DNA of 64,000 bases. It comes from Pseudoruegeria sp. SK021 (GTDB lineage Bacteria > Pseudomonadota > Alphaproteobacteria > Rhodobacterales > Rhodobacteraceae). Below are positions 47,805 through 59,345 of this stretch, in pieces. The notes under the pieces are model-generated. The model worked only from the letters and a program-made list of their open reading frames with translations, was not told the origin of the DNA and did no database searches. The stretch's first letter is position 1. The number at the start of each line of letters is the position of its first letter. The DNA is taken from assembly GCF_002119405.1 (NCBI RefSeq), contig NZ_MTBG01000011.1, forward strand, positions 38,636-102,635. Direction: 5' to 3'. The translations under genes were made by a program, and so were the position numbers.

Positions 47805-48158
47805 ATGGCTCGTGTCACCGTTGAAGATTGCGTGGATAAAGTCCCCAACCGGTTTGAGCTGGTCATGCTGGCCGCGCATCGGGCGCGGGAAATCACCGCT
47901 GGATCGCCGCTGACGGTGGATCGGGACAACGATAAGAACCCGGTCGTCAGTCTGCGTGAGATCGCGGAAGAGACCCAATCGGCCGCCGACTTGCGGGAGC
48001 GGATGATCGAGTCGAACCAGACCCAGATCGAAGTGGACGAACCCGAAGACGATCAGATGTCGCTGTTGATGGGGGTCGAAGCCGACCGTCCTGCGCAAGA
48101 CGACATGTCCGAGGAACGGTTGCTGCGCGAACTGATGCAGGCCCAAGAGCCGCGATAA
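47805..48158 (+). CDS. rpoZ: RNA polymerase omega subunit
   Basis: RpoZ (117 residues) helps fold and stabilise beta-prime and forms part of a ppGpp-binding site in proteobacteria. [30 protein letters not shown] is the family signature. The C-terminus is extended and acidic ([12 protein letters not shown]). The start at 47805 is preceded by a weak AAGGATTC site. It is 37 bases before the rsh gene, a common pairing with stringent-response function. Confidence 0.93.
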   Translation: MARVTVEDCVDKVPNRFELVMLAAHRAREITAGSPLTVDRDNDKNPVVSLREIAEETQSAADLRERMIESNQTQIEVDEPEDDQMSLLMGVEADRPAQDDMSEERLLRELMQAQEPR

Positions 48159-48195
48159 GCGCGCCAGTCAGATTACAGGATTCTCCGGGCGCCAG

Positions 48196-50325
48196 ATGGA
48201 ACACCTCATTCCGATCAACGATCTGGTTTCCCGGGTCCAAGTTTATAATCCGCGTACAGATGTCGAACGGCTGCATCTCGCGTATGATTACGCCAAGAAG
48301 GTGCACGCCGGTCAGCGGCGTCGTTCCGGCGAGCCGTATTTTACCCATCCCGTCGCCGTCGCCGCGCTGCTGGCAGAACAGCGGCTGGATGACGCGACGC
48401 TGATCACGGCTATCCTCCATGATACGGTCGAGGATACCGAAGCGACCTATGGCGACATTACCCAATTGTTCGGGCGCGAGATTGCTGAACTGGTGGATGG
48501 CGTCACCAAGCTGACCAACCTGCAACTGGGCAATACTGAAACCCGACAGGCCGAAAACTTTCGCAAGCTGTTCATGGCAATGTCCAAGGACCTTCGGGTG
48601 ATTTTGGTCAAGCTGTTCGACCGCTTGCACAACATGCGCACGATCAAATCGTTGCAGCCCGAAAAGCAGGCGCGCAAAGCCCGGGAAACCATGGATGTCT
48701 ATGCGCCGCTGGCCGGACGCATGGGGATGCAATGGATGCGGGAGGAGTTGGAGGACCTGTCCTTTCAGGTGCTCAACCCCGAAGGCCGCACCTCGATCAT
48801 GCGCCGGTTCGTCAAGCTGCAGGGCGAAGCGGGCGACGTCATCGGCCGGATCAAAGTTGATATTGAGAAAGAACTGGCTGCCGAAGGCATCCATGGCAGG
48901 GTGATTGGCCGGGCCAAAAAGCCCTATTCCATCTGGCGCAAGATGGAACAGAAGGACATCGCCTTTTCGCGCCTGTCCGACATCTACGGCTTCCGGATCA
49001 TCACCGACACCCAGATGGATTGCTACCGCGCCTTGGGGGTGATCCACCGGCGGTGGCGGGCGGTGCCGACCCGGTTCAAAGATTATATCAGCCAGCCGAA
49101 GCAGAACGGCTATCGCTCGGTCCATACCGCGGTTCTGGGGCGCGACGGCAAACGCGTCGAGGTTCAGATCCGCACCCGTGAGATGGACGAGGTCGCCGAG
49201 GCCGGGGTGGCGGCACACTGGGCCTATAAGGATGGTGAGCGGTCCGAGAACCCCTTTGCCGTCGACCCCGCGTCGTGGATTGCCGGTCTGGCCGAGCATT
49301 TCGAAGCCTCGTCCGATGACGATGAGTTCTTTGAGGCGGTGAAGCTAGAAATGTACACCGACAAGGTGTTCTGCTTTACCCCCAAGGGCGACGTGGTCAA
49401 ACTGCCGCGCGGGGCGACTCCGCTGGACTTCGCCTTTGCCATTCACACCCGGATCGGGTCGGCCTGTGTCGGTGCCAAGATTGACGGGCGGCGGGTGCCG
49501 CTTTGGACGCAGGTGCGCAACGGCCAATCGGTCGAGATCCTGACAGCCGAAGGCCAAAGCCCGCAAGCGACGTGGATCGACATCGCCGTGACGGGCAAGG
49601 CGAAATCCGCCATTCGCCGGGCCTTGAAGGCACAGAACCGGTCGCGGTTTATCAAATTGGGCCGGGAATTGGCCCGCTACGCGTTTGAGCATGTGGACAA
49701 GCGCGCCACGGACAAAGCCCTGACCACCGCCGCCAAGCAGCTTGGCCTTGGCAAGGACCCCGAAGAACTGTTGGCCCGTCTCGGGAGCAGCCAGTTGGCA
49801 GCCCGGACGGTGGTGGACGTGCTCTATCCCGAACTGGTGGCCCGGCGCGGCGACGAGATCGACGCTGGACGCGCCGTGATCGGCCTCAGCTCGGACCAGA
49901 AATGGGATCGCGGCGAATGCTGTCGTCCAGTGCCGGGGGAACGGATCGTCGGCATCACAGATCCGGGCAGCGGTGTCGTGGTGCATGCCATTGATTGCCC
50001 GTGTCTGGCAGAATTTGAAGATCAGATGGATCGCTGGATCGATCTGCACTGGCATAGCGGCACCCATTCGGCCGTGCATACGGTTGGATTCAATGTCACA
50101 ATCAGCAATGATGCTGGTGTGTTGGGTCGTCTGTGTACGTTGATCGGCGAACAGAAGGCCAACATATCTGACCTGAATTTCGTGGATCGAAAGCCGGACT
50201 ATTATCGGCTTATAATAGAAGTGGACCTTAGGGATGCCGAGCATCTACACAGGATCATGACGGCCCTTGAGGCTGACAACAACGTTGCGTCGATTTCCCG
50301 GGTCAAAGCCGGGTACGAGACGTAA
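48196..50325 (+). CDS. rsh: Bifunctional (p)ppGpp synthetase/hydrolase (RelA/SpoT homologue)
   Basis: The 709-residue enzyme makes and degrades (p)ppGpp. The HD hydrolase domain has HDTVED at 75-80; the synthetase domain contains RLSDIYGFRI, RFKDYISQPKQNGYRSVHT and VEVQIRT. A TGS domain (FCFTPKGDVVKLPRGATP) and a C-terminal ACT domain (VTISNDAGVLGRLCTLIGEQK) follow. Both activities look intact. It is the only RelA/SpoT-type gene in this window. Confidence 0.96.
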   Translation: MEHLIPINDLVSRVQVYNPRTDVERLHLAYDYAKKVHAGQRRRSGEPYFTHPVAVAALLAEQRLDDATLITAILHDTVEDTEATYGDITQLFGREIAELVDGVTKLTNLQLGNTETRQAENFRKLFMAMSKDLRVILVKLFDRLHNMRTIKSLQPEKQARKARETMDVYAPLAGRMGMQWMREELEDLSFQVLNPEGRTSIMRRFVKLQGEAGDVIGRIKVDIEKELAAEGIHGRVIGRAKKPYSIWRKMEQKDIAFSRLSDIYGFRIITDTQMDCYRALGVIHRRWRAVPTRFKDYISQPKQNGYRSVHTAVLGRDGKRVEVQIRTREMDEVAEAGVAAHWAYKDGERSENPFAVDPASWIAGLAEHFEASSDDDEFFEAVKLEMYTDKVFCFTPKGDVVKLPRGATPLDFAFAIHTRIGSACVGAKIDGRRVPLWTQVRNGQSVEILTAEGQSPQATWIDIAVTGKAKSAIRRALKAQNRSRFIKLGRELARYAFEHVDKRATDKALTTAAKQLGLGKDPEELLARLGSSQLAARTVVDVLYPELVARRGDEIDAGRAVIGLSSDQKWDRGECCRPVPGERIVGITDPGSGVVVHAIDCPCLAEFEDQMDRWIDLHWHSGTHSAVHTVGFNVTISNDAGVLGRLCTLIGEQKANISDLNFVDRKPDYYRLIIEVDLRDAEHLHRIMTALEADNNVASISRVKAGYET

Positions 50326-50354
50326 GCGGTGAGGTGGCATAAAGGAAACCGCAG

Positions 50355-50993
50355 GTGGTGTTCAAGCGGCGCGAAAAACGAAGCTCTCTGGAGACGCTCC
50401 AGAACATAGTTTACCCGCGCGGCGGATGGGGGCGGGCGGTTAGCTACATCTCGCATCGATTGCAGCGGCTTCCTGACCCGCCGGCGAAAATCGCCCGGGG
50501 CATTGCTGCCGGAGTGTTCGCGTCTTTCACACCGTTGTTTGGCTTGCATTTCATCGCCGCGGGATTGTTTGCTCTGGTGATCCGGGGCAATTTACTGGCC
50601 GCGCTTTTGTCGACCTTTGTTGGCAACCCTTTGACTTTTCCCTTCATCGCCGCTATCTCGATCAAAACCGGCGAACGCATTCTGCACGTGGACTCGCCGG
50701 TGCCGCTGTCGCAGGTTTTTCAGGCGTTTTCGCGCGCCTCGACCCAGCTTTGGCACAACGTCACCAGTCTGGTGACCAGTGACGTGGCCCATTGGAACCT
50801 GCTGGATGTGTTCTTTCGCGGGGTCTTTTTGCCGTATCTTGTCGGCGGGATCATTCCCGGGCTTCTGGCGGCGACGCTGGCCTATCTGATTTCCCGCCCG
50901 ATCATGGCCGCCTATCAAAAGCGCAGGGCGGGCAAGACCCGGCTAAAGGCCAAGCTGCACGCGAAGCCGGATCAGCCGCTTCGGTCGGACTGA
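50355..50993 (+). CDS. DUF2062 membrane protein
   Basis: This 212-residue protein has a DUF2062 core, [24 protein letters not shown], and hydrophobic helices with GNPLTFPF, followed by two further helices (about 150-185) and a basic tail. Such proteins have no established biochemical role. The start is a GTG at 50355 with AAAGGAAACC upstream; another GTG lies 3 bases on. It follows rsh by 29 bases and precedes pdxJ. Confidence 0.82.
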   Translation: MVFKRREKRSSLETLQNIVYPRGGWGRAVSYISHRLQRLPDPPAKIARGIAAGVFASFTPLFGLHFIAAGLFALVIRGNLLAALLSTFVGNPLTFPFIAAISIKTGERILHVDSPVPLSQVFQAFSRASTQLWHNVTSLVTSDVAHWNLLDVFFRGVFLPYLVGGIIPGLLAATLAYLISRPIMAAYQKRRAGKTRLKAKLHAKPDQPLRSD

Positions 50994-51037
50994 CGGCGCG
51001 CCATCAGACCCTATTTCTGTCGTTCATGGAGGCAGCC

Positions 51038-51793
51038 ATGCCCTTATCTCCTCTGCGCCTCGGCGTTAACATTGATCACGTCGCCACCGTCCGCAACGCC
51101 CGGGGCAGTGCCTATCCCGATCCTTTGCGTGCCGCGAAGATTGCCGAGGCGGCTGGTGCCGATGGCATTACCGCCCACTTGCGCGAAGATCGCCGCCATA
51201 TTTCGGACGCCGATATTGATGCCCTGATCGAAGGTCTGACGGTGCCGCTGAATTTCGAAATGGCCGCGACGCCGGAAATGCAGGCTATTGCCCTGCGCCA
51301 CAAACCGCACGCGGTCTGCATCGTGCCGGAAAAGCGCGAGGAACGGACAACCGAGGGCGGGCTAGACGTTGCGCGCGATGAAAATCGGCTGGCGCATTTT
51401 ATTGCGCCGCTGGCCGAGGCCGGGTGCCGGGTGTCGATCTTCATTGCGGCAGACGAGGCGCAGATCCGGTCGGCGCATCGCATCGGTGCGCAGGTCATTG
51501 AACTGCACACCGGGGCTTATTGCGATTTTCACGCCGAGGGACAGTTCGCGGCCCGGGATGCCGAACTGGCGCGTCTGGGCGCGATGGCAACCTTGGCGCG
51601 GGATCTGGGGCTAGAGGTGCATGCCGGTCATGGTCTGACCTATGACACGGTGCAGCCGATCGCCGCTTTCCCGGAATTGCGCGAATTGAATATCGGCCAT
51701 TTCCTGATCGGCGAGGCGATCTTTTTGGGCCTCGATCCGGCGATCCGCGAAATGCGCCGTCTGATGGATGTGGCCCGCGCGCCGCAGGCCTAA
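51038..51793 (+). CDS. pdxJ: Pyridoxine 5'-phosphate synthase
   Basis: PdxJ (251 residues) condenses 3-amino-2-oxopropyl phosphate with deoxyxylulose phosphate. [27 protein letters not shown] and [15 protein letters not shown] are characteristic. The ATG at 51038 follows GGAGG at 51028-51032; upstream frames are noise. Its stop overlaps that of the convergent pcs gene. Confidence 0.95.
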   Translation: MPLSPLRLGVNIDHVATVRNARGSAYPDPLRAAKIAEAAGADGITAHLREDRRHISDADIDALIEGLTVPLNFEMAATPEMQAIALRHKPHAVCIVPEKREERTTEGGLDVARDENRLAHFIAPLAEAGCRVSIFIAADEAQIRSAHRIGAQVIELHTGAYCDFHAEGQFAARDAELARLGAMATLARDLGLEVHAGHGLTYDTVQPIAAFPELRELNIGHFLIGEAIFLGLDPAIREMRRLMDVARAPQA

Positions 51794-52500
51794 GCGTTGT
51801 CTGGCGCGTGGCGGGACGGGATGACCTGCTGCGCGATCCCGGCGAGGATCAGGTAAACGCTGGTCAGGGTCAGGCCCCAATGGGCCCAGCTCTGGCTATC
51901 GAACTGGACCCATGCTGCCCACGCTGCGCAAAAGGTCCAGGCCAAGGCCATGGGTAGGGTGAGGCACCGCCAGCGCTGGGTCCGCACCGGATGGACGAAT
52001 TTCAGCGGCAGGAACATCGCCACCGCCAATCCTGAGACGATCAGCAGCATGGCCCAGACTGGCGGGGTCAGCGCGAAGAACACCAGCACAACCATGTTCC
52101 AGCAGCCGGGAAACCCGGCAAAGGAATTGTCGCGGGTCTTCATCCCGGTTTTGGCGAAATAGATCACGCTTGAATAGGTAAGGATCAGCAAGGTGACCCA
52201 TCCGGTCCAGCCCGGCATCAGGCCCGAGGCAAACAGCGCATAGGCTGGGATGAACACATAGGTCAGATAGTCGATAATCAGGTCCAGCAGCACGCCGTCC
52301 AGCATGCCTGCATTGCGCTGCACATCATAGCGCCGCGCCAGCGGACCATCAATGCCGTCGACCAGAAAGGCCAGCACCAGCCAGAGGAACATCAGCGACC
52401 AATCCGATGAGGCGGCGGCCAATAATGCCAGCATGGCAAAGACCGCACCGGTCGCGGTGAGCAGGTGAACGCAAAGGGCTTTCAGGCGCAAAGATGTCAT
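51790..52500 (-). CDS. pcs: Phosphatidylcholine synthase
   Basis: This 236-residue integral membrane enzyme has the CDP-alcohol phosphotransferase motif [23 protein letters not shown] and the following hydrophobic helices, and the GFPGCWN segment typical of Pcs. It would condense choline with CDP-diacylglycerol directly, a route found in alphaproteobacteria with phosphatidylcholine membranes. The ATG at 52500 gives [20 protein letters not shown]; an earlier in-frame start adds 17 unlikely residues. Confidence 0.87.
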   Translation of the reverse strand: MTSLRLKALCVHLLTATGAVFAMLALLAAASSDWSLMFLWLVLAFLVDGIDGPLARRYDVQRNAGMLDGVLLDLIIDYLTYVFIPAYALFASGLMPGWTGWVTLLILTYSSVIYFAKTGMKTRDNSFAGFPGCWNMVVLVFFALTPPVWAMLLIVSGLAVAMFLPLKFVHPVRTQRWRCLTLPMALAWTFCAAWAAWVQFDSQSWAHWGLTLTSVYLILAGIAQQVIPSRHAPDNA

Positions 52501-52565
52501 ATTGCCGTCATGCCAGCGGCGGCCGCGCTTGGCAACCTTTTGGCAGGACAACGCTGACGGGTGGC

Positions 52566-53482
<917 letters not shown>

Positions 53483-53486
<4 letters not shown>

Positions 53487-54196
53487 TTCAGCCAGCTGCG
53501 CACCAGCCGCTCGCAGACCCGGCAGAACAGCTCTAGCAGGTCGGTAGCCTGACCGGGCGCGAAATGCTCCGGCTTGTCGGCCCCCAGCACCAGTAAGCCG
53601 GGCGCGCGCTTTGGCCCCAGATCCAGCCGCACCACCGCCTCGGATCGGATGTCGGCCGCAGCGGTGCCATAGACCAATGCGCTGCCTTGGGCGATCCGGC
53701 GCAGAATCACCGGATTGGACCGGGCGCGCCGCCCCTCGGTGACAAAGCCATGCACAAAACCGGCGGGCAGCAGGCTCAGCGTGCCGGACACCGGGTTCAG
53801 GGTCATGTCGGGTTGGCTGTCTTCCGCCTCTAGCACCAACCGGACCGCCCGAATGCGCAGGCAGTCAGGCACAGCAGTCCCGAGGGTTTCCAGAAACGCG
53901 TCGAACTCCATCGGCGCGATCATGGTCAGGATCGCACGATGCACCTGACTGGTGGTCGAGACATTGTCATAGGCGGCAGAGATCACGTTCTGATGGGTGT
54001 TCTCGAGCTGATCCAGCCGGGTTTCCAAGCGCGAGATCGCCGCGCCGCGCAAGTCGACAACCTTGCGGCCACGGGCGCTATCCTCGGCCCCAAGCAGAGC
54101 CTTGATGATTTGGGTGTCTTGCAGGATCAGGTCGGGGTCTGCCAGAATCTGGCTGCGCAGTGTCTCGGGGACACTGGCGACGGAAGGACTGCTCAT
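53483..54196 (-). CDS. DUF484 protein
   Basis: The 237-residue protein has a coiled-coil-like N-terminal part (VVDLRGAAISRLETRLDQLENTHQNVI) and a C-terminal GAF-like DUF484 domain (APGLLVLGADKPEHFAPGQATDLLELFCRV). The family is usually next to xerC and its function is unknown. It overlaps xerC by 4 bases. Confidence 0.88.
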
Positions 54197-54274
54197 TCTT
54201 GTGCCTCGGATTTAGTGTTTTGAGGCACCCTAGCACAGGCCGCAACAGGCTGTCTCAGGGTTTTGGGTCGGAAT

Positions 54275-54309
54275 GGCCGGGGCTGCCGCAGAGGCGCAAC
54301 ACCCCGGCC
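54275..54309 (-). terminator. Hairpin downstream of the transaldolase-like gene
   Basis: An 8-bp perfect stem (54275-54282 with 54302-54309) and inner partial pairing lie just past the stop of the minus-strand aldolase gene. On that strand a short AUUCCGAC follows rather than a U-run, so it is a moderate terminator candidate. Confidence 0.4.
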
Positions 54310-54316
54310 AAGCGGT

Positions 54317-54970
54317 TTACAGGATCTTCTGACCGGTCTTGGCCCAATCGGCCATGAACGTTTCAAGACCCTTGTCGGTCAGCGGGTGGGTCGCCAGCGC
54401 TTTGATCACGGCGGGGGGTGCGGTGATGACGTCAGCGCCGATCTTGGCAGCTTCGGTCACGTGGTTGACGGTACGGATCGACGCGGCAAGGATTTCGGTC
54501 TGGAAATCGAAGTTGTCATAGATCTCGCGGATGTCCGCGATCAGGTCCATGCCGTCGATGTTGATGTCGTCCAAACGACCGACAAACGGCGAGATGAAGG
54601 TGGCCCCGGCTTTCGCCGCCAGCAGCGCCTGATTGGCCGAGAAGCACAAGGTGACGTTGACCATCTTGCCTTCGCCCGAGAGCACCTTACAGGTCTTCAA
54701 ACCGTCCCAAGTCAGCGGCACTTTGACGGTGATGTTCGGGGCGATCTCGGCCAGTTTGCGGCCTTCTGCGATCATGTCTTCGGCCTTCAGCGCAACAACT
54801 TCGGCGCTGACCGGGCCGCTGACGAGAGCGCAGATTTCCTTGGTGACTTCCAGAATGTCGCGGCCGGATTTCAGGATCAGCGACGGGTTGGTGGTGACGC
54901 CGTCCACCATTCCAAGGTCATTCAGTTCGGCGATTGCATCGATGTCGGCGGTGTCGACGAAGAATTTCAT
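54317..54970 (-). CDS. Transaldolase-like fructose-6-phosphate aldolase (TalC/FSA family)
   Basis: The 217-residue enzyme is a short transaldolase of the FSA/TalC type: [22 protein letters not shown], Schiff-base Lys83 in VKVPLTWDG and [12 protein letters not shown]. It may act as transaldolase in the pentose phosphate pathway or as fructose-6-phosphate aldolase; residues alone do not decide. It is divergent from priA. Confidence 0.92.
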   Translation of the reverse strand: MKFFVDTADIDAIAELNDLGMVDGVTTNPSLILKSGRDILEVTKEICALVSGPVSAEVVALKAEDMIAEGRKLAEIAPNITVKVPLTWDGLKTCKVLSGEGKMVNVTLCFSANQALLAAKAGATFISPFVGRLDDINIDGMDLIADIREIYDNFDFQTEILAASIRTVNHVTEAAKIGADVITAPPAVIKALATHPLTDKGLETFMADWAKTGQKIL

Positions 54971-55117
54971 AGGTGCCTCCTAAGCAAGATTTGGGTGTTG
55001 CTGTTCCCATACCGGAACTGGCGTCACAGGCAAAGCGAAACAGCCGGGCGCGGCTGCGGGAAGGGGCGGTGCATTTGGGGTCTTTCCCCGCCGGGTCGTG
55101 GCGCGTATCCCGGCAGG

Positions 55118-57313
55118 ATGCAGCACGCGGAAGAGTTTCTGGAAGACGATCTTGTGGCGGTCCTGACGACCCAGCCGCTGGACCGCTGCCTTGATTATCG
55201 CGCCCCGGAGGGCGGGTGCCGGACCGGCGATCTGGTCGAGGTGCCGCTGGGGCCGCGCAAAGTGCCCGGCGTGGTCTGGGGGCCGGGGCTTGGCGGCTTT
55301 GATCTGTCAAAGGCGCGCCGGATCGGGCGCCGGATCGATGTGCCGGCGATGACCCCGAGCATGGTGCAATTCCTGACGCGCGCCGCCGACTATACCCTGA
55401 CGCCGCTGTCGTCGATGTTGCGGCTGGCCCTGCGCGCGCCGGGCTTGGGCGATCCGCCGTCAATGAGCCGCCTGTATCGCCGCGGCCTGACCGAACCGTC
55501 GCGGATGACCGACGCCCGCAGCCGGGTGCTGGATGCGCTTGATGCTTTCGACGGCGTTGCCGTGACCCTGAAAGAACTCAGCGATGCCGCCGGGGTGTCT
55601 GGCCCCGTCATCAAGGGGCTGGTCAACCAAGGCGCGGTGGACGAGATCGAAGCGCCGCGCGACACGCCCTTTCCGGCGCTGGACCCAAGCCTGCCGGGTT
55701 TGCCCTTGGCCGAGGATCAGATCGCTGCCGCCGAGGCCCTGCGCCGCGCGGTCACCGCGGGCACTTATGGCACCACCCTGCTGCAAGGGGTGACCGGATC
55801 AGGCAAGACCGAGGTGTATATGGAGGCCGTCGCCGCCGCCCTTGCAGCCGGGCGTCAGGTGCTGGTGCTGTTGCCCGAGATCGCCCTGACCGGTGAGTTC
55901 CTGAAGAGGGTGGAGGCCCGCTTTGGGGCCCGTCCAGCCGAATGGCATTCTGGCGTGACCATGACCGAACGGCGGCGCTGCTGGAAGATGGTCGGGCGCG
56001 GAGAGGCGTCCTTGGTGGTCGGCGCGCGCTCGGCCCTGTTCTTGCCGTTTCAGGATCTCGGCCTGATCGTTGTCGATGAAGAACATGACACGTCGTACAA
56101 ACAAGAAGACGGGGTGCTGTATAACGCCCGCGATATGGCGGTGCTGCGGGCCTCGATCTGCGGGGCGCATGTGGTGCTGGCCTCGGCAACGCCCAGTCTG
56201 GAAAGTTGGGCCAATGCCGAGGCGGGGAAATACACCCGGCTGATCCTGCGGTCGCGCTTTGGCACCGCCAACCTGCCGCAGATGGGGGCGATCGACATGC
56301 GGGCAGAGACCCTGCCGTCGATGACCTGGCTGTCGCCGACCTTACGCCGGGCCGTGTCCGACCGGATGCAGCGCGGCGAGCAGGCGCTGCTGTTCATCAA
56401 CCGGCGCGGCTATGCGCCGGTGACCCTGTGCCGGGCTTGCGGTGAACAGATCGGCTGCACCCAATGCGATGCGCGTATGGTCGAGCACCGCTTCCAAAAG
56501 CGGCTGGTGTGTCACCAATGCGGCGAAAGCTGTCCAATGCCCGAGGCCTGCCCGTCCTGTCAGGTCGCGGGCAAGCTGGCGGCGGTCGGTCCCGGCGTCG
56601 AACGGCTGGCCGAAGAGGCCGCGGCGGCGTTTCCTGAGGCTCGGGTGGCAGTGCTGTCGTCGGATCTTTACGGCTCGTCCCGGGCGTTGAAAGAGCAGAT
56701 TGAGGCGATTGCGGCGGGCGGCGCCGATATCATCATCGGCACCCAACTGGTGGCCAAGGGGCACAACTTTCCGTTGCTGACCCTTGTGGGGGTGATCGAT
56801 GCTGATCTCGGGCTGCAAGGGGCCGATCTGCGCGCCGCCGAACGGACGTTCCAACTGATGCGGCAGGTGGCAGGCCGGGCCGGGCGGGCCGAACGTCCGG
56901 GCCAAGCGCTGCTTCAGACCTTTCAGCCCGAACATGGCGTGATCCGGGCGATCCTGTCGGGCGAAGAAGAAGACTTCTGGCGTGCCGAGGCCGCAGAACG
57001 GCAGGCGCTGGGGATGCCGCCCTATGGGCGGTTGGCCGGGGTTATTCTGTCGGGGCCGGATGTGGCGCAGGTGTTCGATCTGGGCAATGCCATGGCGCAG
57101 CAGGCCGGCCCGTTGCGCGCCATCGGGGCCGAGGTCTACGGTCCGGCGCCCGCTCCGATTGCGCGGGTGCGCGGGCGGCACCGGGTCCGGCTGTTGGTTA
57201 AGGCGGCGCGCACCGTCCCGCTGCAAGCGGCGCTGGCGCAATGGGCCGGGCAATTCAAACTGACCGGCGGGGTGCGAATGAGCATCGACATTGACCCGCA
57301 GAGCTTTCTTTGA
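55118..57313 (+). CDS. priA: Primosomal protein N' (PriA helicase)
   Basis: PriA (731 residues) reloads replication at repaired forks. The DNA-binding N-terminus (VLTTQPLDRCLDYRAP), Walker A TGSGKTEVY, DEEH box VVDEEHDTSYKQED, helicase motifs and the zinc-binding Cys cluster (CRACGEQIGCTQCD, CHQCGESCPMPEACPSC) are seen. The start at 55118 is a choice: GGCAGG directly precedes it and the following residues match the family. A much longer open frame upstream is antisense to the aldolase gene and is rejected. Confidence 0.94.
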   Translation: MQHAEEFLEDDLVAVLTTQPLDRCLDYRAPEGGCRTGDLVEVPLGPRKVPGVVWGPGLGGFDLSKARRIGRRIDVPAMTPSMVQFLTRAADYTLTPLSSMLRLALRAPGLGDPPSMSRLYRRGLTEPSRMTDARSRVLDALDAFDGVAVTLKELSDAAGVSGPVIKGLVNQGAVDEIEAPRDTPFPALDPSLPGLPLAEDQIAAAEALRRAVTAGTYGTTLLQGVTGSGKTEVYMEAVAAALAAGRQVLVLLPEIALTGEFLKRVEARFGARPAEWHSGVTMTERRRCWKMVGRGEASLVVGARSALFLPFQDLGLIVVDEEHDTSYKQEDGVLYNARDMAVLRASICGAHVVLASATPSLESWANAEAGKYTRLILRSRFGTANLPQMGAIDMRAETLPSMTWLSPTLRRAVSDRMQRGEQALLFINRRGYAPVTLCRACGEQIGCTQCDARMVEHRFQKRLVCHQCGESCPMPEACPSCQVAGKLAAVGPGVERLAEEAAAAFPEARVAVLSSDLYGSSRALKEQIEAIAAGGADIIIGTQLVAKGHNFPLLTLVGVIDADLGLQGADLRAAERTFQLMRQVAGRAGRAERPGQALLQTFQPEHGVIRAILSGEEEDFWRAEAAERQALGMPPYGRLAGVILSGPDVAQVFDLGNAMAQQAGPLRAIGAEVYGPAPAPIARVRGRHRVRLLVKAARTVPLQAALAQWAGQFKLTGGVRMSIDIDPQSFL

Positions 57314-57433
57314 TCGGGGTGCGCCCCGGTTGCTGACTTGCAGCTTTGCGCACGATCCTTTGATCCCAGCCCCGTAGACGAACGCGCTGCGCCTGCCTAT
57401 ATCCTTTCTGTCCCACTGACGGAGGCTATCACG

Positions 57434-58087
57434 ATGTTCGGACTGTCCAAGAAAACCACGATGATCCCAGAGGCCGAGGCTTTGCCGGGTCGCACCACCG
57501 CGATCGCGACCGCAGAGCGGCATTTCCTGTCGGATCGACCGCTGAAATCCGCCATCCCCGAGGGGATGGAAGAAGCGATCTTTGGTATGGGGTGTTTCTG
57601 GGGGGTCGAGCGGATGTTCTGGTCCCAGCCCGGCGTCTGGTTGACCATGGTGGGCTATGCGGCGGGCCACACCCCAAACCCCACCTATCAAGAGGTGTGT
57701 AGCGGCCAGACCGGCCATAATGAAGTGGTCCGGGTGATCTATGATCCCAGCGTCACAAGCTACGACGCACTACTGAAAGTGTTCTGGGAAGGTCATGACC
57801 CGACCCAAGGCATGCAGCAGGGCAATGATCGCGGCACCCAGTACCGCTCGGGCATCTACACGTTTTCGGACGCGCAGGCGGCTGCGGCCACCTCCAGTCT
57901 AGGGGCCATGACCCCCCGCCTGCAAGCGGCCGGTCTGCCCGCCCCCACGACCGAGATCCTGCCAGCGCCGACCTTCTACTACGCCGAGGACTATCACCAG
58001 CAATACCTCGCCAAGAATCCGGACGGCTATTGCGGTCTTGGCGGGACCGGCGTGACCTGTCCGATCGGCACCGGCGTCACGGCATAA
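57434..58087 (+). CDS. msrA: Peptide methionine sulfoxide reductase MsrA
   Basis: MsrA (217 residues) reduces methionine-S-sulfoxide in proteins. The catalytic GCFWG motif has Cys54 and the C-terminal Cys residues for recycling are visible ([12 protein letters not shown]). The ATG at 57434 follows GGAGG at 57421-57425. An N-terminal extension of about 45 residues precedes the core. It probably acts in the cytoplasm as there is no signal peptide. Confidence 0.94.
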   Translation: MFGLSKKTTMIPEAEALPGRTTAIATAERHFLSDRPLKSAIPEGMEEAIFGMGCFWGVERMFWSQPGVWLTMVGYAAGHTPNPTYQEVCSGQTGHNEVVRVIYDPSVTSYDALLKVFWEGHDPTQGMQQGNDRGTQYRSGIYTFSDAQAAAATSSLGAMTPRLQAAGLPAPTTEILPAPTFYYAEDYHQQYLAKNPDGYCGLGGTGVTCPIGTGVTA

Positions 58088-58094
58088 CCTCGGG

Positions 58095-58131
58095 GGGCTC
58101 CCCTGCGCCATGTCATTGCGCAGGGGAGCCC
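58095..58131 (+). terminator. Perfect 14-bp hairpin after msrA
   Basis: The arms 58095-58108 and 58118-58131 pair over 14 bases without mismatch around a 9-base loop, 7 bases after the msrA stop. There is no U-run. It is likely a terminator or 3'-stabilising structure. The other bases in the 235-base gap before prmA show no gene. Confidence 0.65.
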
Positions 58132-58322
58132 GTCTGCACGTGAAAATTCCGGCCAAGTGCGCCATGATCGTGCGCCCGGCTTGGGCCACGGAAACGGTGT
58201 CACCATCAAGGGTGGGGCAGGGCCCGTCGTCCCCACCAACATTCGGGCCGATCCCGGCTTGCAGGAGGGGCCGCCCGGTCGCTATAGGCCGCTAACAGCC
58301 TCGCGCCGAAAGGATCCGCCCG

Positions 58323-59192
58323 ATGCCCACCTATTCCGCTTTGACCACCTTGCCGGGCAACGCCCCGGCTGATGCTCTCGCCCTCGCACTGGAAGACATC
58401 ACGCCCGAACCCACCGGTATTGGCGTGTTCGAAATCGAAGACGGCTCCGGTTTGTGGGAGGTCGGCTGTTACTTCACCGAAGGCCCCGATGAGATCGCCC
58501 TTGATCTGCTGGCCGCAGCCCATGGTGCGCGCCCCTTCGCGGTGTCCGAACTGCCCGAGACCGATTGGGTCGCCAAGGTCCGCCGCGATCTGTCACCGGT
58601 CGAGGCCGGGCGCTTTTTCGTCTATGGCAGCCATGATGCCGACAAGCTGCCTGCGGGCCGCACCGGCCTGTTGATCGAAGCCGCAATGGCGTTCGGAACC
58701 GGTCATCACGGCACCACGCTGGGATGCCTGAATGCGCTGGACCGGTTGCTCAGCGCCGGAATGCAGGCCGAAACCGTCGCCGATATCGGCTGCGGCACCG
58801 CCGTTCTGGGCATGGCGGCGGCGCATGGCTGGCCGATCACGGTGCTGGCATCCGACATTGATCCGGTGGCGGTCGAAGTTGCCGAGGCCAATGTCATCGC
58901 CAATGGCCTGCAAGATCGTGTCGTCTGTCTGGAAGCTACGGGTCTGGATCACCCGGATTTGGCCGCCAATGCGCCTTATGACCTGATCTTCGCCAACATC
59001 CTGAAGGGGCCGCTGATTGATCTGGCCCCCTCTATGGCCGGGGCGACCCGCGCGGGCGGGCGGATCATCCTGTCCGGCCTGCTGAACGATCAGGCCGAGG
59101 ACGTATCCGCGGCTTATCTCGCCGCCGGGTTCACGCTGGAGCAGGCCGATATCGTCGGCGACTGGTCCACCTTGACCATGATCCGTACCTAA
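58323..59192 (+). CDS. prmA: Ribosomal protein L11 methyltransferase
   Basis: PrmA (289 residues) trimethylates L11 in other bacteria. An N-terminal substrate-recognition domain and a class-I methyltransferase domain are visible: AMAFGTGHHGTTLGCLNAL, VADIGCGTAVLGMAAA, ASDIDPVAVEVAEAN and FANILKGPLIDLAP. It is convergent with the OsmC gene. Confidence 0.92.
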   Translation: MPTYSALTTLPGNAPADALALALEDITPEPTGIGVFEIEDGSGLWEVGCYFTEGPDEIALDLLAAAHGARPFAVSELPETDWVAKVRRDLSPVEAGRFFVYGSHDADKLPAGRTGLLIEAAMAFGTGHHGTTLGCLNALDRLLSAGMQAETVADIGCGTAVLGMAAAHGWPITVLASDIDPVAVEVAEANVIANGLQDRVVCLEATGLDHPDLAANAPYDLIFANILKGPLIDLAPSMAGATRAGGRIILSGLLNDQAEDVSAAYLAAGFTLEQADIVGDWSTLTMIRT

Positions 59193-59280
59193 GTCGGACA
59201 GAGGGGGGCGAGCGCGGGCAGGCCGAGGCCCGCCCGCAGAACGATTGGCGTCCGCTTTGAATGGTTGAGTACGCCGCAAA

Positions 59281-59321
59281 CAGCGAAACGGCCGCGCAAC
59301 CCCGAGAGGGCTGGCGGCCGT
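59281..59321 (-). terminator. Terminator of the OsmC gene
   Basis: On the minus strand an 8-bp perfect stem (59314-59321 with 59288-59295) is extended by five more pairs including one G-U, and is followed by UUCGCUGUUU. The inner pair mismatch on the plus strand suggests the minus strand is the functional direction. Confidence 0.65.
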
Positions 59322-59345
59322 GCGCATAAGGCAGGCTGATCCGGC

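Noticed and set aside
47947..49299. 450-codon minus-strand frame over rpoZ and rsh
   Set aside because: Shadow of two clear genes on the other strand.
54263..55117. Long open frame continuing upstream of priA
   Set aside because: It is antisense to the well-supported aldolase gene and lacks PriA features before 55118; GC-rich codon use opens antisense frames.
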